In this document: piece after piece, positions 45,941 to 56,071 of the stretch
How positions within the stretch are numbered: position 1 is the stretch's first letter
Layout: each line of letters begins with the position of its first letter
Assembly (NCBI GenBank): GCA_958295785.1
Contig: OY282377.1
Location: 944,394-1,008,393, forward strand
DNA length: 64,000 nucleotides
Direction of reading: 5' to 3'
Source: an uncultured Latescibacterota bacterium
Lineage (GTDB): Bacteria > Latescibacterota > UBA2968
Made by a program: the position numbers and the translations under genes
The notes under the pieces: model-generated
Database searches by the model: none
Seen by the model: only the letters and a program-made list of their open reading frames with translations
What the model was told of the DNA's origin: nothing

Positions 45941-46435
45941 ATGGCAAAGGCACATCTCGTTGGTTTGATTACCGATACACACGATAATAAACACGCGATT
46001 GAGAAGGCGGTCGCACTTTTTAAGGCACGCGATGTGGGGTTGGTGTTGCACGGGGGCGATTATATCGCGCCGTTTAATGCGCGTTGGATGGCCGATTTGG
46101 GCGTGCCCTTTGTCGGGGTTTTTGGCAATAATGATGGCGAGAAGTTCGGTTTGCGGGCGTTTTTTGAGGCTCTGGGTCCGATTCACCGCGCTCCTTATGT
46201 ACACGAGTGGGAGGGCAAGCGCGTTTTGATGTTGCACGAGCCGGATGAAGTGGATGCCCTGGCGCGGAGTGGGGCTTATGATGTGATTTTTTACGGGCAT
46301 ACGCATGAGATCGATGTGCGAAAAGGCGAGACGCTGGTGGTCAATCCCGGCGAAGCCGGCGGCTGGACAACGGGCAGAGAGACAGTGGGCATTCTCGATT
46401 TACATGCGATGGCGGTGGAGATTGTGGATTTGTGA
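45941..46435 (+). CDS. YfcE/MJ0936-type metallophosphoesterase
   Basis: 164 residues from ATG 45941 (GGGAG upstream); an in-frame start at 45914 is possible. The calcineurin-like motifs are all present: DTHDN, LHGGDY, GNNDGE, and YGHTHEI with the final VNPGEAGG. Such enzymes hydrolyse phosphodiesters in the cytoplasm; the physiological substrate is not known. It precedes uvrC by 146 bases that hold two short palindromes. Confidence 0.93.
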   Translation: MAKAHLVGLITDTHDNKHAIEKAVALFKARDVGLVLHGGDYIAPFNARWMADLGVPFVGVFGNNDGEKFGLRAFFEALGPIHRAPYVHEWEGKRVLMLHEPDEVDALARSGAYDVIFYGHTHEIDVRKGETLVVNPGEAGGWTTGRETVGILDLHAMAVEIVDL

Positions 46436-46545
46436 AGAGGCAGGTAAAATGAAAGTTTATCCACAAAAAGCACGAGCGAGGTGTGTAGGGGCGATGCGGT
46501 GTAGGTCGTTCCTGCGGTCAGGTCAGAGATTGCTCGCCCGTATGT

Positions 46546-46572
46546 GTAGGGGCGATGCCCCCGTACTCGCCC
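46546..46572. repeat. Short intergenic palindrome
   Basis: A GTAGGGGCGATGCCCCCGTA-type repeat ten bases before the uvrC start. A partial one lies at 46485-46498. Confidence 0.7.
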
Positions 46573-46581
46573 AAAGAAAGG

Positions 46582-48489
46582 ATGAGGCCGTTGGCTGAGG
46601 GAACGAAAAATAGGGGTGCGAGTCGCAAAGCGATGCGCGAGCGTATTGATGGCGTTGTGGGGTTGATGCCCCGAGAGCCGGGTGTGTACATCATGAAGGG
46701 CGAGGACGGACAGATTATTTACATCGGCAAGGCCAAGGTGTTGCGCGGCCGGGTGCAGCAGTATTTTCGGCCCCAGGCCAATGATGGGCGGCGGCAGTTT
46801 CGGGCGTTGGTTCGCAGTGTGCGCGATTTGGAGTACATTGTGACGGATACGGAATTGGAAGCCTTGATTTTGGAAGCCAATTTGATCAAGACCCACAAAC
46901 CGCGTTACAACATCAGCCTGAAGGACGATAAAAAGTATCCCTATATCCGCATTACAAAAGAGCGATTTCCCCGTATTGTGGTGACGCGCGAGGTGGTCAA
47001 AGACGGGTCGCGCTATTTGGGGCCTTATACCGATGTGAAGGCGATGCGGCGCATGCTGGAGACCATGCATCGCTTGTTTCGGATCCGGAGTTGCCATTAC
47101 GATTTGCCAAAGGCCAATGTGCGGGTGTGTCTCGATTACGAGATCAAGCGGTGCGACGGGCCGTGCGAGGGGTTGATCGTCGCCGAGGCGTATCAAAAGA
47201 TCGTAGATGAGGCCGTGTTGTTTCTCACCGGGCGACACAGGCAGGTGATGACCGTGCTCGAAGAGCGGATGAATCGGGCGGCGACGGCGTTGAAATACGA
47301 AGAGGCCGCGATTTACCGCGACCGCATTCGGGCGTTGGAACAGGCGGCGAGCCGGCAAAAGGTGGTGTCGAACGATTTGACGGATTGGGATGCGATAGCG
47401 ATAGCGCGAGAAGACGACGAGGCGTGTGGGGTGGTGATGGAGGTGCGCGATGGGCGGTTGATCGGGCGGCAGAATTACTTTATCGGCGGGGTGCTCGATG
47501 CGTCTGAAGAAGAGGTGGTGTCGGCATTTGTGCAGTTGTTTTACGCAACCGCCACATTTGTGCCCAAAGAAATCTGTTTGCCGTGCGATATTGAGGATCG
47601 CGAGACCGTGCTCGACTGGCTTTCCGAACGGGCAAAGGCCGGGGTTGAGATTCGCCTGCCGCAGCGGGGCGATAAGTTTCGGCTGATGAAGATGGCCGAG
47701 AACAATGCGCGGTTGCTGTTGGCGGAGCGGCGGTTGAAACGCGAGAACCGGCGGTCACAAGCGCCGGCCGCGGTGCTGTCCCTCCAGCGCGATTTGCGTA
47801 TGGAGAAAGCACCGCGGTGGATTGAGGCGGTGGATATTTCAAATATTCAGGGGGCGGATTCCGTGGCATCGCTGGTGTGTTTTGTCGATGGCAGGGCGCG
47901 AAAGCGCGAGTACCGGCATTTTAAGATTACGGGCATTGAAGGCCCCAATGATTTTGCGATGATGCAGCAGGTGGTGACGCGGCGGTTTAAGCGGCTGATG
48001 GAAGAGGGCAAGTCGTTTCCGGATTTGCTGTTGGTCGATGGGGGAAAGGGACAGCTTTCGAGCGCGGTTGAGGCATTGCAGGCGTTGGGCATTGCGGATC
48101 AACCGGTGGTTGGCTTGGCCAAGCGGTTGGAGGAGGTGTTTTTGCCGGGGCTGTCCAACGCGCAGAATATTCCCAAAACGTCTTCGTCCTTGAAGTTGTT
48201 GCAGATGTTGCGCGATGAGTCGCATCGGTTTGCGATAGCCTATCACCGCAAGTTGCTCCAAAAGCGCACGTTGACCTCGGAATTGGATGATATTCCCGGC
48301 GTGGGGCCGTCGCGGCGAAAGGCGTTGTTGAAACACTTTGGTTCTGTCAAGCGCGTGCGCGAGGCGGCAGTCGAGGATGTGGCACAGGTGAATGGCGTGA
48401 GTCTCAAACTCGCAACGGCGATTTGCGAGGGATTGCGTGGAGGAAAGATGGATCGCGGATTAAACGGATTGCGCGGATTGCGCGGATGA
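46582..48489 (+). CDS. uvrC: Excinuclease ABC subunit C
   Basis: 635 residues from ATG 46582 (AAAGAAAGG upstream). The GIY-YIG domain (PGVYIMKGEDGQIIYIGKAK) makes the 3' incision, a UVR motif (ALKYEEAAIYRDRIRALEQ) binds UvrB, and the RNase H-like domain (EAVDISNIQGADSVASLV, LLVDGGKGQ) makes the 5' incision. A C-terminal helix-hairpin-helix (DDIPGVGPSRRKALLKHFGS) follows. The last 13 residues (MDRGLNGLRGLRG) come from a short direct nucleotide repeat, an unusual tail. Confidence 0.96.
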   Translation: MRPLAEGTKNRGASRKAMRERIDGVVGLMPREPGVYIMKGEDGQIIYIGKAKVLRGRVQQYFRPQANDGRRQFRALVRSVRDLEYIVTDTELEALILEANLIKTHKPRYNISLKDDKKYPYIRITKERFPRIVVTREVVKDGSRYLGPYTDVKAMRRMLETMHRLFRIRSCHYDLPKANVRVCLDYEIKRCDGPCEGLIVAEAYQKIVDEAVLFLTGRHRQVMTVLEERMNRAATALKYEEAAIYRDRIRALEQAASRQKVVSNDLTDWDAIAIAREDDEACGVVMEVRDGRLIGRQNYFIGGVLDASEEEVVSAFVQLFYATATFVPKEICLPCDIEDRETVLDWLSERAKAGVEIRLPQRGDKFRLMKMAENNARLLLAERRLKRENRRSQAPAAVLSLQRDLRMEKAPRWIEAVDISNIQGADSVASLVCFVDGRARKREYRHFKITGIEGPNDFAMMQQVVTRRFKRLMEEGKSFPDLLLVDGGKGQLSSAVEALQALGIADQPVVGLAKRLEEVFLPGLSNAQNIPKTSSSLKLLQMLRDESHRFAIAYHRKLLQKRTLTSELDDIPGVGPSRRKALLKHFGSVKRVREAAVEDVAQVNGVSLKLATAICEGLRGGKMDRGLNGLRGLRG

Positions 48490-48515
48490 AAGGCGAAAAC
48501 CAACCCCACAAAAAC

Positions 48516-48668
48516 GTAGGGGCGCGGCCCCTGTGCCCGCCCGAAAATGCAAGATACAAGATGTAAGTTTAGCCACAAAAAACACGAGCGGGGTACAACT
48601 GGCGACAGCCCGTTCAAAGGCACAGAAGGCGAGCGGAGTGTGTAGGGGCGATGCCCCCGTGCTCGCCC
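48516..48668. repeat. Cluster of short palindromes after uvrC
   Basis: Two members (48516-48542, GTAGGGGCGCGGCCCCTGTG; 48642-48668, GTAGGGGCGATGCCCCCGTG). Between them is a shared stretch (GCCACAAAAAACACGAGCGG) that also appears near 46460. Confidence 0.7.
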
Positions 48669-48846
48669 GAAAGTGCAAAGTGCAGTGGATAAGACCTACA
48701 AAGGGGCGTGAACGTCACTCCTGCGAACGCAGAAGTCACAGAGCAAACGGAGCGATAAATACACACATCACAGGCGGGGCCTACAACGCGCGGAGCGAGT
48801 AACGGGGTAGGTCCCAAAAAAATTAAAACAGCTTTTAACATCCCTC

Positions 48847-48884
48847 CAATTACAAAAGCCGACGTTTGTGCGTCGGCTTTTTTC
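48847..48884 (+). terminator. Rho-independent terminator after uvrC
   Basis: AAAAGCCGACG pairs with CGTCGGCTTTT around TTTGTG, followed by TT. It lies between uvrC and xerD and excludes a xerD start before it. Confidence 0.8.
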
Positions 48885-48969
48885 AGTTGATCTGTCGGTG
48901 CGAGTTGTACACTGCTCGCCGCGAATAGGCAGCGTTGACCATTGGCAGGGTTTGGATTATCATGGATTT

Positions 48970-49917
48970 ATGTCAAAAATGATTCTTATGCCGACACAAT
49001 CAGAACAGAGGCCGGAAATCGCGCCTGAATTGCAGGGGGCGTTGCAGCGGTTTCTCGATTACGCGATGCTCGAACGCGGGTTGTCGGACAATACGGCGCA
49101 GGCGTATCGCCGCGATTTGATCAGGTATTTGACGCTGTTGACCGAGGTGGGCGTCCGCGTGCCCGATGCGATTTCTCAAGCGGATGTGTCCGCGCTTTTG
49201 AAGTTGCTCGCCGAACTGGGGTTGGAGGCATCGAGTGTGGCGCGCAATTTGACGGCGGTGCGGATGTTTCATCGGTTTTTGTTGGCAGAGGACCTGGCAC
49301 AGCGCGATCCGACCGAGCATTTGCGTCCGCCCAAGTTGGGGCGCAAGTTGCCATCGGTGCTCAATGTGTATGAGATCGAGCGGTTGATGCTGGCCCCCGA
49401 TGTGGAAACGCCGCTAGGGTTGCGCGACCGCGCGCTGTTGGAGATGCTTTACGGGGCGGGTTTGCGCGTGTCGGAATTGATCGGATTGGCGCGAACGGAT
49501 TTGCTGTTTGACGTGGAGGTGATTCGGGTGATGGGCAAGGGCAACCGCGAGCGGGTGGTGCCAATAGGGTCAGAGGGGATCGAGTGGGTGACGGCGTATC
49601 TGGACGATGTTCGCCCCGGGCTGGTCAAGCCCCATACTGGGCAGGAGGTGTTTTTGAATTTTCGAGGTGCTAGATTTTCGCGGATGGGCGTATGGAAGTT
49701 GTTGCGGCAATACGTTGCCTTGGCGGGTTTGGAGAAGAAGGCGAGTCCGCATACGCTGCGGCATTCTTTTGCCACGCATCTTCTGGAAGGCGGGGCGGAT
49801 TTGCGGGCGGTTCAGGAGATGTTGGGGCATGCGAATATATCGACGACTCAGATTTATACGCACGTTGACCGCGAGTATTTGAAGGAAGTGCATCGGATGT
49901 TTCATCCGAGGGCATGA
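48970..49917 (+). CDS. xerD: Tyrosine recombinase XerD
   Basis: 315 residues from ATG 48970; the frame is open further upstream but crosses a terminator. The SAM-like N-terminal domain (LQRFLDYAMLERGLSDNTAQAYRRD) is followed by the catalytic domain, with Arg in GAGLRVSELIGL, H-x-x-R in SPHTLRHSFATHLLEGG, His in GHANISTTQIY and the nucleophile Tyr in TTQIYTHV. It resolves chromosome dimers at dif. Length and neighbours do not separate XerC from XerD firmly, but the sequence style favours XerD. Confidence 0.9.
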   Translation: MSKMILMPTQSEQRPEIAPELQGALQRFLDYAMLERGLSDNTAQAYRRDLIRYLTLLTEVGVRVPDAISQADVSALLKLLAELGLEASSVARNLTAVRMFHRFLLAEDLAQRDPTEHLRPPKLGRKLPSVLNVYEIERLMLAPDVETPLGLRDRALLEMLYGAGLRVSELIGLARTDLLFDVEVIRVMGKGNRERVVPIGSEGIEWVTAYLDDVRPGLVKPHTGQEVFLNFRGARFSRMGVWKLLRQYVALAGLEKKASPHTLRHSFATHLLEGGADLRAVQEMLGHANISTTQIYTHVDREYLKEVHRMFHPRA

Positions 49918-49932
49918 GGTCGTGCAAAGCGA

Positions 49933-50384
49933 TAATATTAAATTGATTTTCTGTTGCCCTGATGCGATATGTTGCTCAGCAAGAGATCTCCTTTGACGTT
50001 CCGCAGTCATTCAAAGAAGCCATTGCAACCAGCCATCCCAAAAGACCCTCCGATAAAGCCATCGCGCACAGCGTGCAAGGCCGTCTCGCAACCAACCTCC
50101 CTCTTGCAACTTCCTTCGCAGGCCAGCGCATGTCGTTCTGTTACAAAAGCGATTTGCGCTGTGCAGAGCACCCCTCGGCGTATGAGAGCGGCATTTTTTG
50201 CCTACTTTTTTTTGCTGTTGAAAAAAAGTGGGGCGCCGAAGGCATCAAAGGCAACCCACATGGAGGCAGAGCCAAACGCTTGAGACCAGCAACACAGGAT
50301 CTCTACGGAACGTCTGTTCCCCATTCCTCATTCCTCCCTGATGGGAGGCAGGATACGAAAAAATAAAAATCAAATTGGTATAAG
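49933..50384 (-). repeat. MITE-like dispersed repeat R440, copy 2 (intact)
   Basis: 452 bp, in reverse orientation to copy 1 and uninterrupted. The ends are TAATATTAAATTGATTTT and AAAATCAAATTGGTATAA, an imperfect inverted pair. The forward ORF at 49962-50366 over it has no ribosome site and is not supported by the other copies. Confidence 0.8.
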
Positions 50385-50659
50385 CCGTTATACGAGCGCA
50401 CCTTCGAAGCCATCGAGAGGCTGGTTTTTTGGTCAATCCAATTGAACAAGGACGCAATCGGCTTTCACATCTCGACTTTAAGGAGAAAGGGATTGCGCCG
50501 CGCCCCGTGTATTGTGCGGTTGCATATATTGAAGTCTCGCGCTATTTTGGAGAGCGAATTGGGCGGAGCGGCGGATGGACGAATCAGTGCCGCACGATTG
50601 AATCGCGACCCCAGTTTTCCCTTCGTGTCCTTTGTGGATAGAACCAGGAGAGTGTCGCA
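50385..50659. other. Gap upstream of S9 peptidase, possible coding remnant
   Basis: A frame over 50429-50590 reads LDFKEKGIAPRPVYCAVAYI, which looks protein-like but has no start or family match I can name. No other feature is seen. Confidence 0.3.
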
Positions 50660-52453
50660 ATGGATGAAGTCAAATTGCCACCGCATTTGGATCGTTTGAC
50701 CGATCCGGATTTGGATCTCAGGCGCGTTCAAGGTATGGTGCGCGTGGGAGACGAGAGCTTGTTCGCAATATTGAGCGGGGGCCTGTTCAAGTTGATGGCA
50801 GATGGCGATGTGCTTGAATACCTGTTCGATTCTGTAGATCGCATAAGGCCGGGCGATGAATATTGCGCGTTGGTCGAATCCGAAGACGCGATTTGGCGGG
50901 TCGATTTGGCTGGCGACAAGGCGCGGTTGCTCGATCTGCCAAAAGGCACGGTTTCGCACGATGTCAAGTGGCGCGCGCAGGGGTTGATGGTGGCCGCCTT
51001 GGTGGATCGCCGTCCGTCCGTTGACCCCAGCGCGCCCTATTTTTATCCGGCACCGCGGAGGGAGATAACCCTGTGTCGATATGCGTCAACCGAGGGGTGG
51101 CGCGATCTCGCCCAAGTGCCAGAGGGATGCGGCGGGTTGAGCATGTGCCGAAACGGCCGCCGAATCGCGTGGCGCGAACCCCTCAATGCCGTACCCGAAG
51201 AAGCGCAACGCGGGGAGTTTTACGGATTCGATGTGGACGCGGACGAAGTGCGGCAATTGACCGAGGGCGCGGGCAAAGCGGGTCGCATAACAATGGCAGC
51301 GGACGGATCGGGCTATCTCTACGAAGCCAATCACGAAGCCCAATATCCCATTACCACGCACACGGACGTGTGGTGGGCGTCATGGGATGGCAACGCGCGG
51401 ACGAATCTCACGAAAGGCGGGCGGTGTGTTGCGCGATTTGGCTGGGGGCATCGGGAAAAAACCGCGTGGGTGTCATTTGTGGAAGGGTTGAAAATCCGCA
51501 CAGAAGTCCTAACTTTGGATGGCGCGACCGAACGGATGTTTGGCGATCTGAACGCGGTATCGGATGTGGTTTGGATGCGCGATGGGCGGGCTGTTTTTGA
51601 AACCGAAGACCGCGAGCGATTCCCCGCAATATGGACGGGCTATCGCCGCGTGCCCTTGCCCCAGCCGGAAAATTGCGATGACTTGCGCGTGTTGGAACTC
51701 GCGTGGGAAGCCCCGGATGGTGTGGCGATAGAAGGCGTGCTCTACGAAGCCAATGGCGCGACCGACCCCGCGCCCTTGCTCGTGTCGGCGCACGGAGGCC
51801 CGGCCGCGCCCGTGGAAAATGTGCGGAGCGAGGCGGCGCGCTATCGCTCTATGCTCCGCGCGGGCTACCGGGTTTTTCGCCCGGCATTTCGCGGGTCTTT
51901 GGGGTTTGGAGACGATTTCGCACGGGGCAATATCGGTTGCCAAGGGCGGGCAGATCTCGAGGATATTATTTTCGGCGTGGATTGTTTGATCGCAAAGGGC
52001 ATCGCAACAAACGATCAGGTGGGCATTTTCGGGGGGTCTTACGGGGGATATCTGACCTTGCAGGCCCTGGCATCGACGGATCGCTTTTGCGCGGGTGTCG
52101 CGCTGTACGGTTTTATCGACATCCGCCGCATGACGCTCGAAACGGGCGATTTTACCTATGAGACCGAATATTTTCACCCGATCTCGTGGCCGATTACAGA
52201 ACGCACGCGCACAAGCGATGTGTTTCCCAAGTTGGGCGCGATTCGCACGCCGCTTTTGCTGCTGCACGGTGACCGCGACCCGATTTGCCCCCTGTCGGAA
52301 TCCAAAGTGACCTATCGCGCCTTAGAGGCATTGGGCGTGCCGGTGGGCCTCGTGGTCTATCCCGGCGAGGGGCATGGGTTTCGCAACGCCACAACCCGAC
52401 GCGACAGTGCGCGGCGGACGCTGGCGTGGTTTTTGAAGTATTTGCCACCCTAA
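50660..52453 (+). CDS. S9 family serine peptidase (acylaminoacyl/prolyl oligopeptidase type)
   Basis: 597 residues. The N-terminal half is a beta-propeller. The C-terminal alpha/beta hydrolase begins near VSAHGGPAAPVENV (oxyanion loop HGGP). The triad is Ser in GIFGGSYGGYLT, Asp in LLLHGDRDPICP and His in YPGEGHGF. There is no signal peptide, so a cytoplasmic peptidase cleaving short peptides is likely. The GGAGAG site supports the start. A 133-bp spacer with repeat sequence separates it from the next gene. Confidence 0.93.
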   Translation: MDEVKLPPHLDRLTDPDLDLRRVQGMVRVGDESLFAILSGGLFKLMADGDVLEYLFDSVDRIRPGDEYCALVESEDAIWRVDLAGDKARLLDLPKGTVSHDVKWRAQGLMVAALVDRRPSVDPSAPYFYPAPRREITLCRYASTEGWRDLAQVPEGCGGLSMCRNGRRIAWREPLNAVPEEAQRGEFYGFDVDADEVRQLTEGAGKAGRITMAADGSGYLYEANHEAQYPITTHTDVWWASWDGNARTNLTKGGRCVARFGWGHREKTAWVSFVEGLKIRTEVLTLDGATERMFGDLNAVSDVVWMRDGRAVFETEDRERFPAIWTGYRRVPLPQPENCDDLRVLELAWEAPDGVAIEGVLYEANGATDPAPLLVSAHGGPAAPVENVRSEAARYRSMLRAGYRVFRPAFRGSLGFGDDFARGNIGCQGRADLEDIIFGVDCLIAKGIATNDQVGIFGGSYGGYLTLQALASTDRFCAGVALYGFIDIRRMTLETGDFTYETEYFHPISWPITERTRTSDVFPKLGAIRTPLLLLHGDRDPICPLSESKVTYRALEALGVPVGLVVYPGEGHGFRNATTRRDSARRTLAWFLKYLPP

Positions 52454-52586
52454 ACCCCCTGTGCGTGCGTTAGAAGCAGGGCAGAGGGCAACCGACTCCA
52501 AGCGGTCAGCAAACTCGAGGTGGCGCGGTAGGGGCGGATAGCTGCCCCGCGTGTTGGTTTGACACGTATCGCAAAAGGAGATCGCG

Positions 52587-53570
52587 ATGAAAAAAATTTT
52601 ATCCGTTGGGCTGATTGGCGCGGGCAGTATTGCGCGGGGGCATGTGCGCGGCATTGAGGCCAATGACAATATCGCGCTGGCTGCGGTGATGGATATTGAC
52701 CGCAGGCGGGCGTTGGCCCTCGCCAACGCACACAATGCCCGCGCGTACGAGAAATTGGACGATTTATTGAATGATCCCCAGGTGGATGCGGTACACGTCT
52801 GTTCGATCCACAACGCACACGCCGAGCAGGTGATCGCTGCTGCGCGTGCGGGAAAACATGTGCTGGTCGAAAAACCAATGGCCCTGTCTGTGGTCGAATG
52901 CGACCGCATGATTGCCGCGTGTGAAGCGGCCGGCGTCGCGTTGATGGTCGGGCAAGTGATGCGGCACTTTCCCGTAAATCTAAAGGCAAAGGCCGTGATT
53001 CGGGATGGCGCGATTGGCGAGGTTGGGCACATCATCCGCAGGCGATACAGCAATTTTGATCCACCCGACCGGTCGTGGTATCTCGACTTGGAACTGGGCG
53101 GCGTTTGCGTGCTGTATTGCTTTGGCCCGCACGAGTACGATATTTTGCCTTGGTATCTCGATTCTCCAGTTGTCAAAGTTTATGCACAGGGCAGTGAAAG
53201 CGCGCAGCGGTACGCGGGACAAAAAGATTCGTATTCGACCATTATGAATCACCAAAATGGCGCGGTGAGTGTGTTGACACAAACAGTAGTGACGCATACG
53301 GGCGCGCACGACACGCATATTGTAGGCAGCAAAGGATCGATTTGGATGACCAATCAGAAATTGACGGTCAATGGCGAAGACGTGTTCTTGGATGAAACAT
53401 CGCAGGTGGGGATGCCCCGTCAGATCGGCGAATTTGCAGATTGTTGTCTCGATGGGAAAGTGCCCGATGCCCATGGCCGGTCCGTGCGGCATACAATGGC
53501 CGTGATTGAAGCGGCAAAACGCAGCGCAGAGCGCGGGGAACCGGTGATGGTATCGGAATTTGATGAGTAG
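52587..53570 (+). CDS. Gfo/Idh/MocA family oxidoreductase
   Basis: 327 residues. The N-terminal Rossmann fold (VGLIGAGSIARGHVRGI) binds NAD(P), and the family EKP motif is HVLVEKPMAL. The C-terminal domain has the catalytic-region YCFGPHEYD. Members oxidise or epimerise sugars, inositols and related polyols. It starts after AAAGGAG. Next to a sulfatase, an isomerase and an aldolase, it probably serves breakdown of a sulfated or modified sugar. Confidence 0.92.
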   Translation: MKKILSVGLIGAGSIARGHVRGIEANDNIALAAVMDIDRRRALALANAHNARAYEKLDDLLNDPQVDAVHVCSIHNAHAEQVIAAARAGKHVLVEKPMALSVVECDRMIAACEAAGVALMVGQVMRHFPVNLKAKAVIRDGAIGEVGHIIRRRYSNFDPPDRSWYLDLELGGVCVLYCFGPHEYDILPWYLDSPVVKVYAQGSESAQRYAGQKDSYSTIMNHQNGAVSVLTQTVVTHTGAHDTHIVGSKGSIWMTNQKLTVNGEDVFLDETSQVGMPRQIGEFADCCLDGKVPDAHGRSVRHTMAVIEAAKRSAERGEPVMVSEFDE

Positions 53571-53638
53571 GGGCGACAGTGGCGCGTGCAACCCGTCCCG
53601 TGCTCCAAGCAGTCAGAGGTCGGCAAAACAAGGCACTC

Positions 53639-53664
53639 GTAGGGACAGGCCCCCGTGCCTGTCC
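53639..53664. repeat. Short intergenic palindrome
   Basis: A GTAGGGACAGGCCCCCGTGC-type repeat, preceded by AAGCAGTCAGAGGTCGGCAA, which is related to other spacers. Confidence 0.75.
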
Positions 53665-53700
53665 GCGCACTCGGCGCAGTCAGTCAAACAGGAGAACACC

Positions 53701-55161
53701 ATGAATCGACCCAATGTCATTGTCATCATGAGCGATCAGATGAAGGCCACGGCCAGCCATTTGTACGGCAGCGCGTTTTGCCAAACGCCATCGTTGGAGC
53801 GGATGGCGAATGAGGGCGTGTTGTTCAAGCACGCGGTGACGCCCCATCCCCTGTGCGTGCCGTGCCGCGTGTCGTTTTGGACGTCGCAATTTCCGCACGC
53901 GCACGGGGGGCGGCGCAACCAGACGCCGATGCCGGGAGACGCGCTCCATGCGTTTAAGCTGTGGAAAGCCGCGGGCTATCGGTGTGGGCTAATCGGGAAA
54001 AACCACTGTTTTGAGCAGCAAAGCGATCGCGACTTGTTCGACGTGTGGTGCGAGATTTCGCACGGGGGGTTGCCCCGCGATGCCGCGACAAAGGGTATGG
54101 ACTGGTTTCGGCCCATCGCGTCTGTCCATGCGGCGCACGCGGTGCGAAAAAATATGCCGGAGATCAGCCCGCGGTTTTCATACTCGGTCAGCGATTTCCC
54201 GCTCGAGGATTATTCGACTGGGCTTGTGGCCGGCCAAACCGTGCGGTTTTTGGAGCAATTTGGCGATGATCCATTCGCGCTGTGGGTGTCCATTCCCGAT
54301 CCGCACACGCCTTATGAGTGTCCTGAATCCTATGCGATAGCCCCCGACGATGTGGCGATGCCGCCGTGGCGCGCAGACGAATACACCGATGGCACGGCGC
54401 CCGAGCGCAACCGGGTTTTGCACGCCATGCTCGGCGTGGCGGATGATCCCGTTGAACACGTCAAGGGTTGCGTGGGCGTATATCACGGGATGGTGCGGTT
54501 CTTGGACGATGGCGTGGGGCAGATTTTAGACGCGCTGGACCGCCTCCATTTGCGCGAAAATACCATTGTGATTTTTTGCTCTGATCACGGCGATTTCTCG
54601 GGCGAACACGCACAGGTTTCCAAAGGGGGCGCGTTTTACGACTGCTTGACGCGCGTGCCCCTCATCGCGTCGTGGCCGGGGCATATCCCACAGGGCGCGG
54701 TGGATGAGAGTTGCGTCAATTTGATCGATATCGTGCCGACGGTTTTGCAGTTGCAGGGCCTCGACATCCCGCGTGCCATGCACGGAGAGGGCTTGCCCAC
54801 CGTGACGGACATGGCGCCGAGAGACGCGGCTTTTTCGGAATACGGCGCGGGTGGCCCGGCATTTACGATGGCGGATTTGGAACAGCTCGAGAAACCCTGG
54901 GGGCGAAAGACCATTGGACAGTCTTTGCAATGGCGCGAGGCCGAAGGCCGCCGCAAAATGGTGCGGACAACCGCGTGGAAATACGTACACGACCCCATGG
55001 GGGATCGGGATGAGATGTACGATCTGGTGAACGATCCGTGGGAATTGCACAATGTGGCGGGCAATCCCGATCACCGCGATGTGCTCGCCGAATTGCAACT
55101 CAAACTCGCGGATTGGAGCATCGACACAGAGGACGCAAAACCCGTTCCCCTGCCGGCGTAA
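53701..55161 (+). CDS. Sulfatase / phosphonate monoester hydrolase-like
   Basis: 486 residues from ATG 53701 (CAGGAGAACACC upstream). Metal site VIIMSDQMKA-like at the N-terminus, active-site C52-V-P-C-R56 (formylglycine Cys), GLIGKNHCF, and FCSDHGDFSGEH. The lack of a second N-terminal Asp (SDQM rather than SDDH) resembles the phosphonate/phosphodiester-cleaving branch and S1 subfamilies with DQ. It is cytoplasmic as predicted. The substrate is probably a sulfated sugar. Confidence 0.92.
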   Translation: MNRPNVIVIMSDQMKATASHLYGSAFCQTPSLERMANEGVLFKHAVTPHPLCVPCRVSFWTSQFPHAHGGRRNQTPMPGDALHAFKLWKAAGYRCGLIGKNHCFEQQSDRDLFDVWCEISHGGLPRDAATKGMDWFRPIASVHAAHAVRKNMPEISPRFSYSVSDFPLEDYSTGLVAGQTVRFLEQFGDDPFALWVSIPDPHTPYECPESYAIAPDDVAMPPWRADEYTDGTAPERNRVLHAMLGVADDPVEHVKGCVGVYHGMVRFLDDGVGQILDALDRLHLRENTIVIFCSDHGDFSGEHAQVSKGGAFYDCLTRVPLIASWPGHIPQGAVDESCVNLIDIVPTVLQLQGLDIPRAMHGEGLPTVTDMAPRDAAFSEYGAGGPAFTMADLEQLEKPWGRKTIGQSLQWREAEGRRKMVRTTAWKYVHDPMGDRDEMYDLVNDPWELHNVAGNPDHRDVLAELQLKLADWSIDTEDAKPVPLPA

Positions 55162-55195
55162 AACGATTGGATAGGTCGGCAAAGGAGTTGTGAAT

Positions 55196-56071
55196 ATGCC
55201 GCTGGAAAACCTGCTGACATTGGTCGAAAAGCTCCGCGAGCGCGTGGACGATCACGGCTCTGCGCTCAGACAAAACGAAATGCTGACCCGCTACGCGCTG
55301 ATCGATCCCTTGTTGCGCGAACTCGGTTGGGACACCGAAGACCCGGATGTGGTGATACCCGAATACAAGCCCGGTAGCGGCTCTGCGGATTACGCCCTTC
55401 TCAACGATGGCAAACCGGTGATGATCCTGGAAGCCAAAAAGTTGGATACGCCCCTACAAGACGTGGTCGAACAGGGCATCAAATACTGCATGATGCAGGG
55501 GACGAACTATTTGGCGTTGACCGATGGCAGGCGGTGGGAAATCTACGAAACCCACAAACCCGTTCCCATAGACGACAAGCGGGTTGTCGCATTTGACTTG
55601 AAGGACCAATCAGCGACTGAAGTCTGCCTGAAGGCGTTGGCCCTGTGGCGGCCCAGCGTCATTTCAGGCCGCATTCAGGCGGGACAAACGCCAGTCTTCG
55701 ATCTGACTGATGATCCGCCAAGCACAACTGCACCTCAGCCAATCCAAGAAACAAGCGTTCTATCACCGCCTACTGAAAATCAGCCACCGCTGTTCGTTGA
55801 AGAGCAGGGATGGCAACCACTTTCAGCGTTGAATCCTCAAATAGGCGATTCACAGCCAACTGAAATTTTGTTTCCCGACCAAAAAAAAGTCACAATCAAA
55901 ACATGGAAAGCGGTGTTAGTTGAGGTTGCGCGTTGGCTGATAAAGAAAGGCGACCTGAACGAAAACCACTGCCCTATTAGATTTGGGCGTACTAATTACT
56001 TGGTAGATACCTCTCCCAAGCACTCAACTGGCAAGGAGTTTTGGGGGTCTGAAAAAATAGAATCCTTATAG
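55196..56071 (+). pseudogene. HsdR N-domain-like protein, 5' part, interrupted by IS
   Basis: From ATG 55196 (AAAGGAG eight bases upstream; GTG 55190 possible). The first 170 residues match the N-terminal nuclease domain of type I restriction HsdR proteins: LLRELGWDTEDPDVVIPEY, ADYALLNDGKPVMILEAKK (the D...E-x-K nuclease core) and YLALTDGRRWEIYE. A Pro/Gln-rich linker and a C-terminal domain (WKAVLVEVARWLIKKGDLNE) follow. There is no helicase domain, so it is a stand-alone protein. The IS701-like copy at 56069 cuts it after EKIESL. Confidence 0.85.

Noticed and set aside
46441-48700. CRISPR array candidate among repeated spacers
   Set aside because: Repeat units are irregularly spaced palindromes of varying sequence, with no regular spacers and no cas genes.
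49962-50366. 134-codon ORF within R440 copy 2
   Set aside because: The frame is not kept in the other repeat copies and no ribosome site precedes it.
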